From Clostridiaceae bacterium (GTDB lineage: Bacteria; Bacillota; Clostridia; Lachnospirales; Lachnospiraceae): 34,678 nucleotides of DNA. The position numbers and the translations under genes were made by a program. Under the pieces are notes generated by a model. It saw nothing but the letters and a program-made list of their open reading frames with translations, was not told the origin of the DNA and did not search any database. Positions 1-8,149 of this stretch are shown one piece after another (the stretch's first letter is position 1; every line of letters begins with the position of its first letter). The DNA lies in contig CAJTGF010000058.1 in assembly GCA_910575585.1 (NCBI GenBank), positions 1 through 34,678 of the forward strand. The letters are read 5' to 3'.

Positions 1-107
1 AAAGGGTTTATCCCAGGTGTCTCAGATCATCTATAAATCTATAGAAAGAATAAGTGCATAACCATCATTTCTACTGGCTATACACTTATTATACGAGGGA
101 GAAGGAT

Positions 108-884
108 ATGGTATTTTATTTTACGGGTACAGGCAACAGCCTGTATGTGGCAAAGCAGTTAGAGGAAAAACGAATCAGTATTCCCCAGGCAATCCATGAG
201 GAGGAACTGGTTTTTGAAGGGGATACCATTGGGGTGGTCTGCCCCCTGTACGGCCATGAGATGCCTGCCATGGTGAAGGAATTTTTGAGGAGAGCCGTGG
301 TTCGGACGGAGTATTTTTACCTGGTCCTGACTTATGGAAAGAGGCATGGTGGAGGGGCGGAGCTTGCCAAAGAGTTTTTGGATTCCTGCCAAAGACAAGC
401 GGATTATATCAACACCATTATGATGGTGGATAATTACCTGCCGGGGTTTGACATGGAGGAGCAGCTGGCCATCAATCCGGAGAAGAAGGTGGAGGAACAC
501 ATAGAGGCCATCCGGCGGGATATTGCCGCCAGGAAGCGCTTTATACAGCCGGCAACGGAGGAGGACCGGGGATGGCACAGGGCTTTTATAGAGAGAACGG
601 CAGGAGAACCGGAAAAACTCTGGAAAAATCTTTATGAGGTGACCGGGGATTGTATCGGCTGCGGGGTCTGTACCAGAGTCTGTCCCGGGGGCTGTATCCG
701 TGTGGAGAATCAGAAAGCTGTGAATACGGGAGAAAACTGCCAGGTATGCATGGCATGTATCCACCACTGTCCAAAGAATGCTATCCGGCTGACCATTCCG
801 GAAAAGAATCCGGACAAACGTTATCATAACGAATTCATCCGCCTGACGGAGATTGTGGAGGCAAACAATCAGCATAGGGGGTGA
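108..884 (+). CDS. EFR1-type flavodoxin/4Fe-4S ferredoxin protein
   Basis: A predicted cytoplasmic electron-transfer protein of about 258 residues. The N-terminus reads YFTGTGNSLYVAKQL, the phosphate-binding loop of flavodoxin-like FMN domains. The C-terminal third has two 4Fe-4S clusters, CIGCGVCTRVCPGGC and CQVCMACIHHCPKNA, in ferredoxin spacing. This two-domain layout is typical of the EFR1 family in anaerobic Firmicutes; the redox partner is unknown. I chose the ATG at 108 because GAGGGAGAAGG lies just upstream and the flavodoxin motif begins two residues in; an upstream ATG at 54 would add 18 unrelated residues. It is followed by a LysR gene that may regulate it (inference). Confidence 0.88.
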   Translation: MVFYFTGTGNSLYVAKQLEEKRISIPQAIHEEELVFEGDTIGVVCPLYGHEMPAMVKEFLRRAVVRTEYFYLVLTYGKRHGGGAELAKEFLDSCQRQADYINTIMMVDNYLPGFDMEEQLAINPEKKVEEHIEAIRRDIAARKRFIQPATEEDRGWHRAFIERTAGEPEKLWKNLYEVTGDCIGCGVCTRVCPGGCIRVENQKAVNTGENCQVCMACIHHCPKNAIRLTIPEKNPDKRYHNEFIRLTEIVEANNQHRG

Positions 885-1003
885 AAAATTTTCGGAGTTT
901 AGAAATAGTTTATCAAATTGTTAGACATTTGTTAGGAATATCTGGTAAACTGTTTCTTATTAATACTGCTGAAAGATCAAGAATGCAAAGGAGTGCCTGC
1001 CTT

Positions 1004-1894
1004 ATGTATAATCCACAGCTGGACACATTTCTCCATGTGGCGGACGCAGGCAGCTTTAACAAAGCTGCCGAGGAATCCTATATTACCCCTACTGCGGTCA
1101 TCAAACAGATCAACCTTCTGGAGGCCTCTCTTGGCGTTAAATTATTTGAGAGGACTCACAGGGGCCTGATTTTGACAAAGGCAGGAAAATCCTTGTATCA
1201 GGATACAAAATATGTGATCCAGTATTGCCGGGATTCTGTCACAAGGGCGAAAAACGCCATGCAGGAGGATACCAAGGTGATCCGGATCGGCAGTTCCCCC
1301 ATGACGCCGGCCCAGCTTCTTATGCAGCTGTGGCCCAAGATACAGACCCATTGTCCGGACATGAAATTCCAGATCATTCCGTTTGAGAATACGCCGGAAA
1401 ACGCCAGGGAGATCCTGGGAAACTTAGGAAAGAATATTGATGTGGTGGGAGGGATTTTTGACGAAACCATGCTGGAGCTGCGGCGCTGCGCGGGATTGGA
1501 GCTGTCCCGTGAGCCCTTTTGCTGCGCGGTTTCCATTCACCACAGGCTTGCGGAAAAGGATAGGCTTAAGCCGGAAGACCTGTATGGGGAAAACCTGATG
1601 CTTATGCGCCGGGATTGGAGCCATTATGTGGACCGGCTTCGGGACGACATCTGGCAGAACCACAGCCGGATCCATATTGTGGACTTTGATTTTTACAGTA
1701 TGGAGGCTTTTAACCGATGTGAGAACAGCAATGACGTTCTGCTTGCCATACCGGGATGGGCCAGCGTACATCCGCTTTTGAAGGTGATCCCGGTGGACTG
1801 GGAACACAGCATTCCCTTCGGCCTGCTCCATGCTCCCCAGCCTTCCGGGATCGTGAAACAGTTTTTGGAGGCAGTGAAAGCGGCGGTACAGTAG
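1004..1894 (+). CDS. LysR-family transcriptional regulator
   Basis: A DNA-binding regulator of about 296 residues. Residues 1-60 form the LysR winged helix-turn-helix (LDTFLHVADAGSFNKAAEES, then VIKQINLLEASLGVKLFER), followed by a linker helix and a periplasmic-binding-like effector domain. The ATG at 1004 is preferred because AAGGAG lies about 10 bases upstream and the HTH begins within a few residues. A longer in-frame start at 881 would overlap the previous gene and add a non-LysR extension. The target and the effector cannot be told; LysR proteins often control a neighbour, here the EFR1 gene or the downstream lectin-like gene. Confidence 0.88.
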   Translation: MYNPQLDTFLHVADAGSFNKAAEESYITPTAVIKQINLLEASLGVKLFERTHRGLILTKAGKSLYQDTKYVIQYCRDSVTRAKNAMQEDTKVIRIGSSPMTPAQLLMQLWPKIQTHCPDMKFQIIPFENTPENAREILGNLGKNIDVVGGIFDETMLELRRCAGLELSREPFCCAVSIHHRLAEKDRLKPEDLYGENLMLMRRDWSHYVDRLRDDIWQNHSRIHIVDFDFYSMEAFNRCENSNDVLLAIPGWASVHPLLKVIPVDWEHSIPFGLLHAPQPSGIVKQFLEAVKAAVQ

Positions 1895-2025
1895 AGGAAG
1901 GTTACCAGAAAGTAACTAAGTGATAAATTTGTGCCTGCTTTACAGTACGGCCAGGAACGGTTAAACTATGAACAGCAAACAGAAGTGATCTGTAAATAAA
2001 ATAAACAGTAACCAGGAGGGGCAGT

Positions 2026-2649
2026 ATGAAACAGAAGATTGATGTAAGGGCAGAGCATTTTGACGCGGTACACACCGCTGTTGAAAACAGGGAGTTGGAC
2101 AAAATACCGGTGGTGCGTGTTGTAAAAAACGAAAAGATTGAAAAATGGGATGAAAATACATACGCAAAGGTAAACGGCGTTTCATTTCACAATGGCGTGA
2201 TCGAAGTAAAGATGCTCAGCCGCCTTTTGCCAGACGCGCCGGATTATGCGAGAGGCTTTATAGGTATCGTCTACAGGGCGAACGAGGCGGATTGTGAATT
2301 TGAGTCTTTTTATATAAGGCCAGCCAACGGCCGGGACTGTAAGGAACCGATGCGAAAGGCCCATGGCTGCCAGTATTTTTCCTATCCGGGTTATACGTTT
2401 GAATACTTCAGGGAATTTAGCATTGGGGATTATGAGGCGCCAGTGGATATAGCCCTTGACGAGTGGATCACCTTAAAAGCGGTCATAGAAAATGAACAAG
2501 CGAGGTTTTATATAAACGGGCAGGAACAGCCGGTTCTTGTAGTCAAGGATATGAAACATGGCAGGGGATGGCATGGTTCTCTGGGGATTTTCGTGGATGA
2601 TGGAACGGAAGCGTTCATCTCCGAGCTGAACGTAGAATGCATAGATTAA
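2026..2649 (+). CDS. Single-domain jelly-roll (concanavalin A-like) protein
   Basis: A 207-residue protein without a signal peptide or membrane segment. Its core (RGFIGIVYRA, ESFYIRP, EWITLKAVIENEQARFYING, GSLGIFVDDGTEAFISELNV) follows the beta-strand pattern of concanavalin A-like/DUF1080-type folds that bind or hydrolyse carbohydrates. GGAGGGG sits upstream of the ATG and a strong terminator follows, so it is probably a single-gene unit. No catalytic residues are recognisable to me, so sugar binding or hydrolysis remains an inference from the fold. Confidence 0.7.
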   Translation: MKQKIDVRAEHFDAVHTAVENRELDKIPVVRVVKNEKIEKWDENTYAKVNGVSFHNGVIEVKMLSRLLPDAPDYARGFIGIVYRANEADCEFESFYIRPANGRDCKEPMRKAHGCQYFSYPGYTFEYFREFSIGDYEAPVDIALDEWITLKAVIENEQARFYINGQEQPVLVVKDMKHGRGWHGSLGIFVDDGTEAFISELNVECID

Positions 2650-2673
2650 GCAAATAGAAAATGATCAGGAAAG

Positions 2674-2709
2674 GAACCGGATACCGAAAGGTATTTCGGT
2701 TCTTTTTTT
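2674..2709 (+). terminator. Rho-independent terminator
   Basis: A hairpin whose GAACCG arm pairs with CGGTTC, with an inner ATACC/GGTAT stem and a GAAA loop, is followed directly by a run of seven T. It ends the transcript of the jelly-roll gene. Confidence 0.9.
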
Positions 2710-2842
2710 GTCCCGATTTTCCGAATGAAGTTATAACCATTAAGTATCAACTGATGAACAAAGGGAGAATTCTCCTCATGGCGCGACTTATTTATAATTG
2801 ACACAGGTAAGGGGACGCGATAACAGGAAGGAATGGTGAAGG

Positions 2843-3142
2843 GTGAACAATTTTATTTTTGAAAACGGGACAAAGGTATTTTTCGGGAGAGGCTGTGTGA
2901 AAGAATACCTGGCCTGTCTCACAAAGGGATATGGGGATACGGTCATGCTTGCCTATGGAGGCGGTTCGGTCAAAAAGAACGGGGTCTATGATGAAGTGGC
3001 TGCCATTTTAAATGGGGCGGGAAAAGAGATTGTGGAGTTTCCAGGCATAATGGCCAATCCCACCTATGCCAAAGTCCTGGAGGGCGGGGAGCTGGCCAGA
3101 AAACATCATGTGGGTCTGATCCTTGGCATGGGCGGCGGTTGA
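2843..3142 (+). pseudogene. Iron-containing alcohol dehydrogenase, 5' fragment
   Basis: The first 99 codons of an iron-dependent (butanol-type) alcohol dehydrogenase: NNFIFENGTKVFFGRG at the start, the nucleotide-binding stretch VMLAYGGGSVKKNGVYDEV, and KHHVGLILGMGGG. Intact members run to about 390 residues and continue GGGS(V/T)xD. Here the frame stops at TGA right after GGG, and the DNA continues as the middle of a short-chain dehydrogenase. The start is GTG after GGAAGGAATGGTGAAG. The catalytic iron-binding half is missing, so no activity is expected. Confidence 0.85.
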
Positions 3143-3598
3143 GGAGGGCGATCCGGAGGATATCAGGCGTCTGTTTGACACCAATTTCTGGGGGCCCGTG
3201 AACCTGATCAAAGCCGTGCTTCCGGATATGAGGGCGAAAAAAAGCGGGACCGTCATCAATATTTCGTCCATTGCCGCCCTCCGCCTGGGTCCGGTTATTA
3301 CGCGGCTTCTAAATGTGCTCTGGAGGGAATGTCAGAGGGACTTTACCTGGAGGCGGCGCCTTTGGGGATTAAGGTTATGATTGTAGAACCGGGAGCTTTC
3401 CGCACGGATTTTGCCGGACGCTCCCTTACCCAGTCAAAGACCGCTATCGGCGATTATGGGGAGACGGCGGGAACGAGACGGATTGAGAATGATAAGACCC
3501 ACGGAACCCAGCCGGGGGACCCGGACAAGGGCGCCGGACTGATCGTAGAGGCCATAGAGGCTGAGGATACGCCGCTGCGGCTGCTGTTAGACCCTTAA
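3138..3598 (+). pseudogene. Short-chain dehydrogenase/reductase, 3' fragment with frameshift
   Basis: The SDR frame begins at the break of the alcohol dehydrogenase: VEEGDPEDIRRLFDTNFWGP, then KSGTVINISSIAA. Near 3290 the frame shifts by one base; the next frame gives SGYYAASKCALEGMSEGLYL with the YxxxK catalytic pair, then VMIVEPGAFRTDF. The NAD-binding N-terminus is absent. The C-terminus is cut at LRLLLD by the fold-back element that starts at 3590, which also supplies the stop. This is a triple-damaged relic. The fusion point is GGCGGCGGTT, consistent with deletion through short GC-rich homology (inference). Confidence 0.85.
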
Positions 3599-3925
3599 GA
3601 ACGATATCTTGCGCAAAATAATGGAATTGTTGTTTAGTTGAGTGAGCAAAGGCGGGGATTGTGGCGGAGCCCGGGAGGGAAGGCAGGCTGTGTGCCGTTC
3701 GGGTTCAGATATGCCAGACATTCCAATGAGCCCAAAACGGGAACCAGGAGGGGTTAGGCCCTCCTGTTTCCCGCTTTGGGCTCATTGGAATGTCTGGCAT
3801 ATCTGAACCCGGACGGGACAGCTCTCCTCTGACTGGCCTCACGACAATCCCCGCCCATTGCTCACTCAACAATACAGCAATTCCATTATTTTGCCATTTT
3901 GCGCAAGAAATCGTTCTTAAGGGTC
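3590..3925. mobile_element. Fold-back (MITE-like) element, copy 1
   Basis: A 336-bp near-palindrome starting GACCCTTAAGAACGAT and ending with its complement ATCGTTCTTAAGGGTC, flanked by TA on both sides, as expected for a TA-target element. The right arm carries an 8-base GGCAAAAT segment absent from the left arm. The inner part is a hairpin of about 50 paired bases around 3705-3810 with a short loop near 3757. It encodes no transposase. It truncates the short-chain dehydrogenase relic. A related composite copy lies at 18246-18959. Confidence 0.85.
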
Positions 3926-3966
3926 TAATGCAAAAAGACAGGGGACTAATCTGTCATTCAATAATG

Positions 3967-4010
3967 TAAAATGCTCTGGAGCAGTATAAATGTTCCAGGG
4001 CATTTTTGAT
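3967..4010 (+). terminator. Probable terminator hairpin
   Basis: AAATGC and CTGGA pair with TCCAG and GCATTT around a loop of about 12 bases, followed by TTTTTGATTT. It sits between the decayed dehydrogenase region and the glycosaminoglycan operon. The bases from here to the operon promoter at 4266 are AT-rich with repeated AAGTAAACAAA motifs, and I see no gene in them. Confidence 0.6.
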
Positions 4011-4265
4011 TTGCGGAACGTAGCCTGTTCAAAAAGGCAGTATGGAAAGTAAACAAAAGTAAGTAAACAAAACAAGAAAAGGTTGGATTTAGTAATAATA
4101 AGTTAGTAAACCGAATGATATTTACTAATAAAAAATAGAACACACAACTAATACAGCTTACAGAGAAGGAGAAATTTACCCACGATAATATTAGTAAAAA
4201 TAGACAATAAAATGTTGGATATTTTATTATAATATAACAAAAATAGAATTTCGTCAATAAAACCC

Positions 4266-4294
4266 TTGACATTTCTCGGCATATTAGTTATATT
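4266..4294 (+). promoter_or_regulatory. Promoter of the glycosaminoglycan PTS operon
   Basis: A -35 TTGACA (4266-4271), a 17-base spacer and a -10 TATATT (4289-4294). Just downstream, an imperfect palindrome TAAAACGATTTA with a central CG resembles a LacI-family operator or a weak cre site. It is a candidate site for the LacI regulator at 10341 (inference). Confidence 0.75.
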
Positions 4295-4342
4295 TGCATC
4301 ACAAGTAAAACGATTTATCAAATAACATAAAGGAGAAAACGT

Positions 4343-4777
4343 ATGGTAGGAATCGTAATTACAGGACACGGCCATTTTCCAAGCGGGATATTAAGCGCGG
4401 TGGAGCTGGTGGCCGGCAAGCCTGACCAGGTCATTGGAGTGGATTTTGAGGCTGGACACAGTGCCCATGCTTTGAAAGAGGCCATAACGGCTGCCGTGGA
4501 AGCGCTGGGTGGAGATGAGATCTTGATTCTGGCAGATTTGGTAGGAGGGACGCCTTTTAATATGGCGGCGGCAGTTAAGCAGGAGCTGACGGGCCGGAAT
4601 ATCCGTCTCCTTGCCGGTACCAATATGCCGGCAGCAATTGAAGCGGTATTTTCGCGGGTCAATGCCGGGCTGGATGAGCTGACAGAGCTGGCAGCGGCAG
4701 CAGGAGCAAGGGGCGTTGTGGATTTTGAACATTTGGGTCAGGACAAAGAACAGCTGCAGTTTGAGGACGGTATATGA
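4343..4777 (+). CDS. agaF: PTS mannose-family EIIA component
   Basis: A cytoplasmic phosphocarrier of 144 residues. The N-terminus VGIVITGHGHFPSGI carries the phosphorylated histidine (His9 in TGHG), and DLVGGTPFNMA is the typical EIIA-Man core. It would take phosphate from HPr and pass it to EIIB. It is the first gene of the operon, with AAAGGAG upstream and the consensus promoter at 4266. The neighbouring glucuronyl hydrolase and lyase point to unsaturated glycosaminoglycan disaccharides as substrate rather than mannose. The symbol is given by synteny with streptococcal clusters. Confidence 0.9.
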   Translation: MVGIVITGHGHFPSGILSAVELVAGKPDQVIGVDFEAGHSAHALKEAITAAVEALGGDEILILADLVGGTPFNMAAAVKQELTGRNIRLLAGTNMPAAIEAVFSRVNAGLDELTELAAAAGARGVVDFEHLGQDKEQLQFEDGI

Positions 4778-4822
4778 TTAGGCAAAATAGCTATGAAACC
4801 GTACAGAGATGGGAGATAAATG

Positions 4823-6013
4823 ATGAGAAAGACCATTAAGGAAGAACCGATTCATTACAGCAGAAAATATTTGGACACCCCCCTTCTTACCAGGGAAGAG
4901 ACAGAGACGGCGATCCATAAAGTGGTGGAGCAGACCAGAGTGAACATAGACTATTTCGGAAACCAGTTTCCGTCTCCGGCTGCCAGGGGGCAGGTTTATG
5001 AGCGGATAGACAATGTGGAATGGACCAACGGATTCTGGACAGGGCTGCTTTGGCTGTGTTATGAGTACAGCGGGGACTGGATTTTTCGGCAGAAGGCAGA
5101 AGAACATGTGGATTCCTTTTTGCATCGAGTGAAAAACCGGATCGAACTGGATCACCACGACTTAGGATTCCTCTATTCTCCTTCCTGCGTAGCCGGCTGC
5201 AAACTGACAGGCTCCAAGCAGGCTAAGGAGGCAGGAATTCTGGCAGCGGATAAGCTGATGGAACGGTTTCAGGAAAGGGACGGATTTTTCCAGGCATGGG
5301 GAGAACTTGGGGCAAAGGACAATTACCGACTGATCATTGACTGCCTGATGAATATTCCTTTGCTTTACTGGGCTGCCGACGTGACGGGCCAGGAAAGATA
5401 CCGGACGGCCGCCAAACGCCATTATGAAAAATCCTGCGATTATGTGATTCGGGAGGATGCATCGGCTTTCCATACCTTCTACTTTGATCCGGAAACCGGA
5501 GAGCCTGTAAAAGGCGTGACGCGCCAGGGCTACAGCAATGACTCCGCATGGGCCAGAGGACAGGCATGGGGAATATACGGAATCCCGCTGAACTACCGGG
5601 AAGATCGCAGTCCGGATTCGGTCAGGCTGTTTAAAGCAATGACCAATTATTTCTTAAACCGGCTTCCGGATGACGATGTGTGCTACTGGGATCTGATATT
5701 CGGCGACGGTTCCGGCCAGCCCAGAGACTCGTCAGCAGCGGCGGCAGCAGTCTGCGGCATATGCGAGATGGAAAAATACCTGCCGGAAACCGATGAAGAT
5801 AAACCGGTTTACCGCCATGGGATGCACAGGATTCTCCGATCGCTTATAAATAATTATGCAGGCAGCCAGATCAGGCCAGGCAGTCCGGTTCTCTGTCACG
5901 GCGTATATTCCTGGCATTCCGGCAAAGGGGTGGATGAGGGAAATATCTGGGGAGACTATTACTATATGGAAGCATTGATACGTTTCTACAAAGACTGGAA
6001 TCCATATTGGTAA
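4823..6013 (+). CDS. ugl: Unsaturated glucuronyl hydrolase (GH88)
   Basis: A 396-residue cytoplasmic enzyme of glycoside hydrolase family 88. It removes the 4,5-unsaturated uronate from disaccharides released by polysaccharide lyases. The alpha6/alpha6-barrel signatures are present: VEWTNGFWTGLLWL, HHDLGFLYSPS with one catalytic Asp (about 113), RLIIDCLMNIPLLYWA with the second Asp (about 173), GYSNDSAWARGQAWGIYG and the C-terminal GNIWGDYYYMEAL. Two tandem ATGs occur at 4820 and 4823; GGGAG at 4811 fits the second slightly better. Its position between EIIA and EIIB ties import to hydrolysis, and no secretion signal is seen. Confidence 0.93.
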   Translation: MRKTIKEEPIHYSRKYLDTPLLTREETETAIHKVVEQTRVNIDYFGNQFPSPAARGQVYERIDNVEWTNGFWTGLLWLCYEYSGDWIFRQKAEEHVDSFLHRVKNRIELDHHDLGFLYSPSCVAGCKLTGSKQAKEAGILAADKLMERFQERDGFFQAWGELGAKDNYRLIIDCLMNIPLLYWAADVTGQERYRTAAKRHYEKSCDYVIREDASAFHTFYFDPETGEPVKGVTRQGYSNDSAWARGQAWGIYGIPLNYREDRSPDSVRLFKAMTNYFLNRLPDDDVCYWDLIFGDGSGQPRDSSAAAAAVCGICEMEKYLPETDEDKPVYRHGMHRILRSLINNYAGSQIRPGSPVLCHGVYSWHSGKGVDEGNIWGDYYYMEALIRFYKDWNPYW

Positions 6014-6034
6014 ATAAAATAAGGAGGAGTAACG

Positions 6035-6526
6035 ATGGTACCTAATATTGTAGCTTTTCGCATTGATGAACGCCTGATTCACGGACAGGGACAGTTGTGG
6101 ATCAAGGCATTGGGGGTGAACACGGTGATTGTGGCCAACGATTCTGCCAGTGAAGACCCTATGCAGCAGACTCTGATGAAAGCGGTGGTGTCAAAGTCCG
6201 TTGCCATGCGGTTCTTTTCCGTGCAGCATACATGCGACGTGATTAGGAAGGCTTCGCCGAAACAGTCCATTTTCATTGTGTGCAAAACGGCTGAGGATGC
6301 CCTGAAACTGGTGGCAGGAGGAGTTCCGGTAAAAGAGATTAATGTGGGGAACATTCACCGCGGGCCCGGCAAAGTGGAAATCAGCAAGTATATTGCCCTG
6401 GGGCCGGAGGATAAGGCGGCGTTAAAGGAACTTCGGGATAAGCATGGAATTACATTCAATACCAGAGCCACTGCTTCCGGCGATGACGGGGCGGCAAAGG
6501 TGGACTTAAACAAATATCTTGATTGA
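6035..6526 (+). CDS. agaV: PTS mannose-family EIIB component
   Basis: A 163-residue cytoplasmic phosphotransfer subunit. FRIDERLIHGQGQLWIKAL includes the phosphorylated histidine (His16) of the mannose/sorbose EIIB family. EINVGNIHRGPGK and the C-terminal KYLD also fit. AAGGAGGAG precedes the ATG. It accepts phosphate from the EIIA encoded two genes upstream and phosphorylates sugar moved by the IIC/IID pair encoded next. Confidence 0.93.
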   Translation: MVPNIVAFRIDERLIHGQGQLWIKALGVNTVIVANDSASEDPMQQTLMKAVVSKSVAMRFFSVQHTCDVIRKASPKQSIFIVCKTAEDALKLVAGGVPVKEINVGNIHRGPGKVEISKYIALGPEDKAALKELRDKHGITFNTRATASGDDGAAKVDLNKYLD

Positions 6527-6543
6527 TAAAGGAGGAAACAGTT

Positions 6544-7332
6544 GTGACAATCAGTTTATTTCAATGTGTGTTAATCGGCCTTTGGAGCGGATTTTGTCTG
6601 GCCGGGATGCTGTTTGGCATTTATACCAACCGATGTCTGGTTATGGCGGCCGGGGTGGGCCTCATTTTAGGAGATCTTCCGACAGGACTGGCCATGGGAG
6701 CGGTGGGCGAGCTGGCTTTTATGGGATTTGGAGTATCCCAGGGAGGTTCCGTGCCGCCAAACCCTATGGGGCCTGGAATTGTGGGGACTATAATTGCGAT
6801 TACCATGAAAGATTCAGGAATTGACGTGGGATCGGCCCTGGCCTTATCTTTCCCCTTTGCCGTGGCGTTCCAGTTTGTGATTACGGCAACGTATACGTTT
6901 GCCACTACCCTTACGGAGACGGCGCATAAGGCGCTGGAGCGAAAAGATTTTAAAGGCTTCCGCCTGGCGGCCAATGCTACCATATGGGTGTTTGCGGCAG
7001 TAGGATTTCTCATCGGGTTTGGAGGAGCGTTCAGCTCTGAGGGCCTGCAGAAGCTGATTTCCTTTATTCCCGGCTGGCTCAGCACAGGTCTCGGGGTGGC
7101 TGGAAAGATGCTTCCGGCTATTGGATTCGCCATGATTTTAAATGTAATGGCAAAGAAAGAGCTGATTCCTTTTGTGCTCCTTGGATACATTGCCATTGCT
7201 TACTTGAATCTTCCGGTTATGGGAGTTGCAGTACTTGGGACGGCTGTTGCGCTGATGGTGTTTTTCCATGCAGGCAGGGGCGGAGACGGTTTTGTTGAAG
7301 AAGTGGAGGTAGAATTTGAAGATGGCATCTAA
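6544..7332 (+). CDS. agaW: PTS mannose-family EIIC permease
   Basis: A membrane permease subunit of about 262 residues with many hydrophobic helices and the family stretch LILGDLPTGLAMGAVGELAFMGF followed by GGSVPPNP. The GTG at 6544 is chosen because AAAGGAGG lies 8 bases upstream; an earlier TTG at 6523 overlaps the end of EIIB and has no ribosome site. The C-terminus overlaps the start of EIID by about 11-17 bases, so the two are probably translationally coupled. Confidence 0.92.
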   Translation: MTISLFQCVLIGLWSGFCLAGMLFGIYTNRCLVMAAGVGLILGDLPTGLAMGAVGELAFMGFGVSQGGSVPPNPMGPGIVGTIIAITMKDSGIDVGSALALSFPFAVAFQFVITATYTFATTLTETAHKALERKDFKGFRLAANATIWVFAAVGFLIGFGGAFSSEGLQKLISFIPGWLSTGLGVAGKMLPAIGFAMILNVMAKKELIPFVLLGYIAIAYLNLPVMGVAVLGTAVALMVFFHAGRGGDGFVEEVEVEFEDGI

Positions 7333-8131
7333 CAAATTACAAAAAAACGATTATATTAAAACAAGCCTCAGGGCGTATTTCCTGCAGAATGGCTTTAATT
7401 ACGGAAACTATCAGGGCCTTGGCTATGCCAACATGCTTTTCCCGGCTCTGCGCAAAATGTATAAGGATGATGACGATCAGCTTCAGGCGGCGCTTATGGA
7501 GAACCTTGAATTTTTTAATACGAATCTCCATTTCGTTCCTTTCATTACCAGCCTCCATCTGGTGATGCTGGAAAATAATACTCCAGCCAAAGAGATCCGC
7601 AGCATTAAGATGGCCTTAATGGGGCCGCTGGCAGGCATCGGAGATTCCCTGGCCCAGTTCTGCCTGGCTCCCCTGTTTGCAACCATCGGCGCCTCTCTGG
7701 CCCAGGACGGCATGATTATGGGACCCATTCTGTTTTTTGTGGCCATGAATGCGATTTTGCTGGCAGTAAAAGTGCTGACAGGTCTTTGGGGATATAAGCT
7801 GGGCACCAATATAATTGCCAGCTTAAGTGAAAAGATGGAGATAATTTCAAATATTGCCAGCATGATTGGCGTAACCGTAATTTCCGGTTTGGCGGTAAAC
7901 TTTGTAAAGATTACAACGCCCATACGGTATGTGGCAAACATGCCGGATAACCAGCAGAAAATTGTGGCCATTCAGGATATGGTAGATGCCATTGCGCCGA
8001 AACTTCTCCCTGTTTTATTTACCGGACTGATTTTCTACCTGATTAAGGTAAAGAAGTGGAGCACATACAAACTGGTGATTTTAACCATTGTTGTTGGCAT
8101 TGCATTATCCGTTCTCCAGTTGATTGCGTAG
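7322..8131 (+). CDS. agaD: PTS mannose-family EIID permease
   Basis: The second membrane subunit, about 269 residues. It begins ASNKLQKNDYIKTSLRAYF, followed by QNGFNYGNYQGLGYANML and MALMGPLAGIGDSLAQF, hallmarks of EIID. The C-terminal half is hydrophobic. The ATG at 7322 is 12 bases from GGAGG; an in-frame TTG at 7316 is only 6 bases from it and may be used instead, changing the product by two residues. It works with EIIC as the channel for the phosphorylated sugar. Confidence 0.92.
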   Translation: MASNKLQKNDYIKTSLRAYFLQNGFNYGNYQGLGYANMLFPALRKMYKDDDDQLQAALMENLEFFNTNLHFVPFITSLHLVMLENNTPAKEIRSIKMALMGPLAGIGDSLAQFCLAPLFATIGASLAQDGMIMGPILFFVAMNAILLAVKVLTGLWGYKLGTNIIASLSEKMEIISNIASMIGVTVISGLAVNFVKITTPIRYVANMPDNQQKIVAIQDMVDAIAPKLLPVLFTGLIFYLIKVKKWSTYKLVILTIVVGIALSVLQLIA

Positions 8132-8149
8132 TGAAGGAAAACAGATACA

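Noticed and set aside
159-875. Minus-strand frame of 238 codons opposite the ferredoxin gene
   Set aside because: It overlaps completely a gene with two 4Fe-4S motifs, and itself shows no domain and no ribosome site.
4280-4340. CcpA cre site in the glycosaminoglycan promoter
   Set aside because: The best match around AAGTAAAACGATTTATC departs from the cre consensus at two key positions; a LacI-type operator is equally possible, so no cre is called.
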